Both the position numbers and the translations under genes were made by a program. Shown here one piece after another: positions 30,111 through 34,222 of a stretch of DNA of 34,222 nt. The DNA is from Phlegmacium glaucopus. Taxonomy: Eukaryota; Basidiomycota; Agaricomycetes; Agaricales; Cortinariaceae. The stretch is from positions 720,673 to 754,894 of the forward strand of contig MU130157.1 in the NCBI GenBank assembly GCA_015039465.1, given 5' to 3'. Under the pieces are notes generated by a model that saw nothing but the letters and a program-made list of their open reading frames with translations, made no database searches and was not told the DNA's origin. The first letter of the stretch is position 1; every line of letters starts with the position of its first letter.

Positions 30111-31500
30111 ATGATGAACCATGAACGACATATTGTTAAGTTTAAAACAAAGGGAGTCACGTCGGAGTTACTCTGGAACGGACGGAATGGAACCGGAACA
30201 GTAACCCGGAAAGGACGTTGGCCTCAGCGTGTGTGCTGTGCCGCCCAGCTCCTAAGGTGTCCTGATTTCAGAACGGAAGAGGAAAGTAACAAGTCGGAAG
30301 ACCTCAGTGACTTAGAGGAAAAACAAGAGGAGGAAACTAAGTTGATATTCGAACTGAGGGAAAACAGAACCAAAACGATTAAAAATGTCTGTAAAGTAGG
30401 TGTTGATAAGGCTATAACACCAAGGCAACTGGGCAGAGTGGGCCTTTTTATAAGGCACCCAAAAACTACTGTCAACAGCGGAACGAAAATTCTGAGAGTT
30501 CCTCCGAAAATAAAGGCGAGGCCACAATTGAGTGACCTTCGGTTTGACAGGATAGTAACACCTTTGACTGCGAAGGCTGATGCGAAATCGTCGATAGGAA
30601 AGGTAGGCACTGAGACTACCTCTTTAGGTAGGGCAGCGCATAGCAAGAGCATGGAAAAGGCCACGTCTTAACTTAATGCTACAAGTGCTGTTCCTCAACG
30701 AGCGGTAAAAACTTCGAAAATTTCGAACCGCAGTGATGGAACTTCCACGATCAAAGGGTTAACTACACCAATGACTGGTATTCTTAGATCTCATAAAGAG
30801 CTGGTGGTTTTAGAATAGGGCCGCAGTTCGGGCCACCAGGCTCATGGAAAGGCGTAAGTTGTACCAATAGTCTAAAACGGGTCCGGCAGAGCCCTGTTTT
30901 GGCCTGCGCGACTGAGCAGCAGGACTGGAGATAGATTTCCTCCCTCCCTTTCTAATGCCACTTCAGTTAGGTGTGTTAAAATTTGGATAGAAAAGAAGGC
31001 TTGTTGAAAGGCGAAGTGAGACTCGATGAAGTAATGAAGGATGTCATGAGGCACCATAGAAATGGTACCTACAGCTTCTCGAGTAGTTCCCCTAAGAAAG
31101 GCGAGAAAGGTGTCTAGGGGAACGTGTCAGGATGAATAGTCTAGATCTGTTAGGCTTCATACGATCTACCAGATTCCTGAGAAGGCCTAAGCAGGCCTAA
31201 CTAGTTGCCTAGATACAAGGTCTAAGGCCTCTGGAAGCAGAGGCACAGGAAGCAATAATAGTACTGGTAGGACAGAGGCCTGTAAAACCACAGTTATCTT
31301 GAGAACGCCAATAGGCAGCTCTTATATGAACCGGGTCACAAGCACAAAAACAATGACTAATAACATCCTGAACGTGGTGGACAAGAACCAGGTTTCGGTT
31401 TGCAGTATTTGGTATGCCGAATGAGGCTGTTGAGGGACAAGGCAGGGCAGGAACCCTGAGGTAGAGGTACCTAAAGTAACTTGTGGAAGGCCTGAGGCTT
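30111..31500 (+). pseudogene. Decayed Ser/Thr/Lys-rich reading frame, possibly a transposon polyprotein
   Basis: A frame opening at 30111 is uninterrupted to TAA at 30669-30671 (186 codons). The same frame then continues as a series of open blocks broken by single stops to roughly 31500, without an obvious shift. Composition stays Ser/Thr/Lys/Arg/Val-rich, for example KTSKISNRSDGTST and NRVTSTKTMTNN. The 5' part (about 30120-30370) is the inverted third copy of dispersed repeat R1 found near 525 and 1795. No known domain is visible. A gag-like protein of an LTR element is one possibility, but there is no support from a polymerase or integrase nearby. Confidence 0.4.
30120..30370 (+). repeat. 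Dispersed repeat family R1, copy C (inverted relative to A and B)
   Basis: Plus-strand sequence here matches the reverse complement of 600-970 and 1950-2110. The encoded blocks VKFK, WNG, an acidic stretch and ETKLIFELRE are shared. In this copy the frame is open. Confidence 0.6.
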
Positions 31501-32650
31501 CCAAAGTGACACCAGAACCAGCATCATCTGGTAAAGTACTTTGTTAGGTAAAAGTAGGGGTGTATGCTGTGGTAGTGAAGGTGAGTTGAACGACTTGATA
31601 AACAGTAGGTGCACAAAAGGTTCGTGCCACAAGGTAGGGTACATTGGAGGCCGGCGCCAAGGATCAAACATAGAGTGAAGAAGTCTAGGGAGCCTTTTCG
31701 GGAGCTGTACTTCAACGTGAAGTGGAGGCCTATGGTGGGCCTTCCACTGCCTGTTTGCCTTGCGCAGTTGGTTTGGAACCTTGTTATGTAGGCGTAGATG
31801 ACGTTAATAGTCGTTCTGTTGACCTCAAGTGAAGAGGGTAATCGCCTTAAGAGGATGTTGTTATGAGGCTCACGGTGATGGCCACATAGAGGCAAGAAGC
31901 GGTTGTTTCCGATGCTAGGCCGATAGTGATAGGTAGGCCTCATGTTGGAACAGAGGAGGGCACGAGTGTTCATGCATTGCCTGGAATTGCTTGAGGTGCT
32001 CCTTGAGGCTTTTCGATAGGAATGAAGGGTCCTTGTTATGGTTACAAGGCGCCTGTTCGCAGCCTAAGGAGGCCTGAAGTTCCAACCTCTAGCTCGGAAA
32101 CAGTCTCGTGTTAAGAAGGCATGCTGGTCTGGAAGTTTCTTTGAGAGGCTCTTCATAGAACCAGGCATACTCTAGTAACGAGTCCGTCCAGGAAACAGGA
32201 CCTGGGAGGCAGAAGGGCTGTTGAACGCACGGCAGGTAGGGCAGAAGGTACAAAGGTACGATCTCGGGAGGCAAGGCTTGTGATAAGACCTTGCGTGAGT
32301 TGGAGGCGGAGGAGGTCAGCAGTAACTGCCTCTTGTCCTTAAGCTCCAGAGGCTCTAAAACCTGAGATTTAACCTATTGTCTGTAGCACATACGTTTGAA
32401 GACATGGATCAGTTCACCAGACCGATACTTCCATGGCTGCTTCTTTGAAGGACCAATGGTCGATTACTTGATCCTGTACGCAGGCTTGAACAACGACTAA
32501 AGGTGGTCTCGATAGGCTGATTTGGGCCTGGAGAAGGCGAGAGAACTAAGGAAAAGGCAGAGAAAGGAACGAAAAAGGCAAGGAAAGGTACAGAAAAGGT
32601 AAGAAAAGGAAAGGTAATAGAATGAGAAGACAAAGTGTTTTGTTTCAAGT
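31501..32650. other. AGGCCT-rich sequence without a gene
   Basis: AGGCC and GGCCT words recur at high density through this stretch and the one before it. Frames on both strands are short. From about 32530 to 32620 the plus strand turns into AAGGAAAGG-type purine runs. Confidence 0.4.
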
Positions 32651-32689
32651 TCTTTTGTTAAAAATATTTTTGTTTTTTATTGTTCTTTC

Positions 32690-33700
32690 TTTTAATATAT
32701 GTTAATAAAGAATAAGATGACAAAGAGATGAGGAAGGAGGGAAAGAAGCAGGTGAGGAAGGCGGGAGAGGCAGAGGCGAAGGTTAGGAGGAAGGTGGAGG
32801 TTGAGGAGGGGCAGTAGGTAAAGGAGTAGGAGGTAGAGGAGAACGTGGGGACAAAGATGGGGGAAGAGACGACAGCAGTGGAGGAAGGCAAAGAAGAGGA
32901 GAAAAGAGGAAAGAAGAAGGGTAGTGAGGAAGAGTTTGAGGGAGGCGTAGGCGTGGAGGTAGTGATAGGAGTAGGGGAGGACGCAGAGGCGGTTGAAGAA
33001 GTCGGTGGGAGGATAGTAGAGGTTTGGAAGGCAGTTGGAGAGGTGGTGTAGGTAAAGGTAGAGGTGGTGAAGGGAACGAAAGGGGAAAGGAAAGCGAAAG
33101 GGAGGCTGGGAGAGGCGACCGTCGAGGTGGCGGCGGCAGGAAAAGAAGGGAGGCTGATACGACGTCGCAAAAAAGTCGACCATCGTGGAGGTCGTGGGCC
33201 CGGGGGCGCAGAAAGGCACCGTATAACACGGACACGGGCGTGTAACCCGCGTCCGGCCGGCCAAAAGGAGGTACCAGCCTCAATGAACAAGGATACTAAA
33301 ACAAAATCATAATACAAAAGGAAAAAGAATTGCCTAAACTGAATGAAAAAACAATTGGAAAGAAAAGAAGCCCTGTGACCCGGGGCGGAGGTAAGGCAAC
33401 AGAAGGACAAGGAGAAGATGAAGAAGTAGTAGATTCAACTAATGGAGGCGAAGAGAGGAGAAGGCGAGGAGAAGAAAGGTTCGGACGACGTAGAGGTCGT
33501 CGAAGGCGACGACGAGACGGGACGAGGAGAAGAGGCGAAGACGGGAGACAGAGAGACGGAGGTGGGAGGCAAAGAGGAGAAGGAGGAGGTCGGAGGCACG
33601 GAGGAGCTAGAGACGGAGAAGGGCGGAGAGGAGGAGGAGGACGAGAAAGGCGGATACGAGGGCACGAAGAAGCTCGGAACGAGCAACACTTTGCCCTCCC
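32690..33700. repeat. About 1 kb purine-rich / pyrimidine-rich tract
   Basis: The plus strand is overwhelmingly G and A, with GAGG, GGAGG and GAAGAAG words; in the densest lines nearly 90 percent of bases are purines. It is interrupted by a GC-rich mixed stretch at about 33140-33260 and an A-rich one at about 33285-33360. Long Gly/Arg/Glu frames (plus) and Pro/Ser/Leu frames (minus) are a consequence of this composition. Confidence 0.7.
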
Positions 33701-34222
33701 TCCCTCCCCGGTCGTAACAACAACCACAAGTATCAAAAACAAAATCTCCCGCCCCTAAAACCATCAATAGGCTTCACTTCTTAGTGGTGGTCAGAGGTTG
33801 TCAGAAATATGGTGTCTTTGGAGCGTGCCTGGTAGTGCACCGGAGCTCCCAGAGCCGGAACTGTCCCTCCATGACAATGTAAGGCAGAATGCAATGAGGC
33901 CAGGTCGAGGCAGCCTCGACAGAGGCCATCAGGCATGAGGAAAGGTCATGAGAGGGAACAAAGGCCAAGATGAGGTGGATGCAGGCTGAGGCTCTGAAAA
34001 GGCATAGTAAGGCTGAGAAGGCTGCAGTGAGGTTTGGGTAATGGTGAGGAAGCGGTGATGGTGATAAGAAACAGTAGTAGAAAGGGTAGTAGTCAGTCGT
34101 ATGGGCGGTACCTAATAAGTGGGTTCTTACGTCCTGGAAAGGCCCTCGTCTTGCGTCGTGAATATAAATATAAGATATAAAGCCAACGTTAAGGAAAATA
34201 TAAATTTCATGAGCTTGAACAT
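33701..34222. other. Terminal segment without a supported gene
   Basis: It contains a small hairpin (GTCGAGGCAGCCTCGAC near 33904-33920) and, near the end, an AT-rich ATATAAATATAAGATATAAA stretch at about 34160-34180. It may belong to the same element as the purine-rich tract. Nothing more can be said. Confidence 0.35.

Noticed and set aside
32658..33742. Several long open frames on both strands in the purine-rich tract
   Set aside because: They are Gly/Arg/Glu or Pro/Ser/Leu low-complexity translations, expected from a purine-only strand that rarely forms stops.
1..34222. CRISPR arrays, rRNA or tRNA genes
   Set aside because: No regularly spaced repeats were seen. No cloverleaf-compatible tRNA with B-box was found by eye; the tRNA-like words at 10370 and 5804 are retrotransposon primer-binding sites.

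Overview
This window looks like a chromosomal segment from a basidiomycete fungus, most likely a mushroom-forming Agaricomycete. Four host genes carry many short introns of about 45-110 nt, and two of these introns have GC donors. The large transposons belong to Ty3/gypsy and Ty1/copia types that I associate with Agaricomycetes. The assignment rests on protein motifs and gene architecture, not on a database search.

Layout. 1-5384 is gene-poor and packed with repeats: a direct repeat (1-470 and 3645-4100), a dispersed coding-type repeat (copies near 525 and 1795, plus an inverted one near 30120), a hAT-like miniature element (1192-1440) and a Mutator-like miniature element (2431-3094), both with exact target-site duplications, and a possible LTR remnant (4658-4936). 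5385-18071 is one Ty3/gypsy element that was itself hit twice: by a roughly 306 bp hairpin MITE at 7970-8275, and by a full Ty1/copia element at 10097-15141 that splits its pol gene. Besides gag-pol, the gypsy element carries an antisense gene with an intron beside its 3' LTR (16956-17463).

19058-28679 is a compact island of four host genes: an intracellular-type GH18 chitinase-like gene (+), a class 3 lipase (-), a four-BRCT Dpb11/Rad4/TopBP1 homologue (-) and a leucine-rich-repeat protein (+). The last two share a 159 bp divergent promoter. I traced exons by hand. Each model closes in frame: 906, 819, 3063 and 1437 nt of coding sequence.

28680-34222 is again repeat-like: spacer, a decayed Ser/Thr/Lys-rich reading frame from about 30111, AGGCCT-rich sequence, and about 1 kb in which one strand is nearly all purine.

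Overall theme. The repeats show a loss pattern at CpG: the two copia LTRs differ only by CpG-to-CpA changes, both internal stops of the copia polyprotein are TGA where CGA is expected, and one member of the direct repeat has lost most CpGs kept by the other. This suggests methylation-linked decay of repeats flanking an intact gene island.
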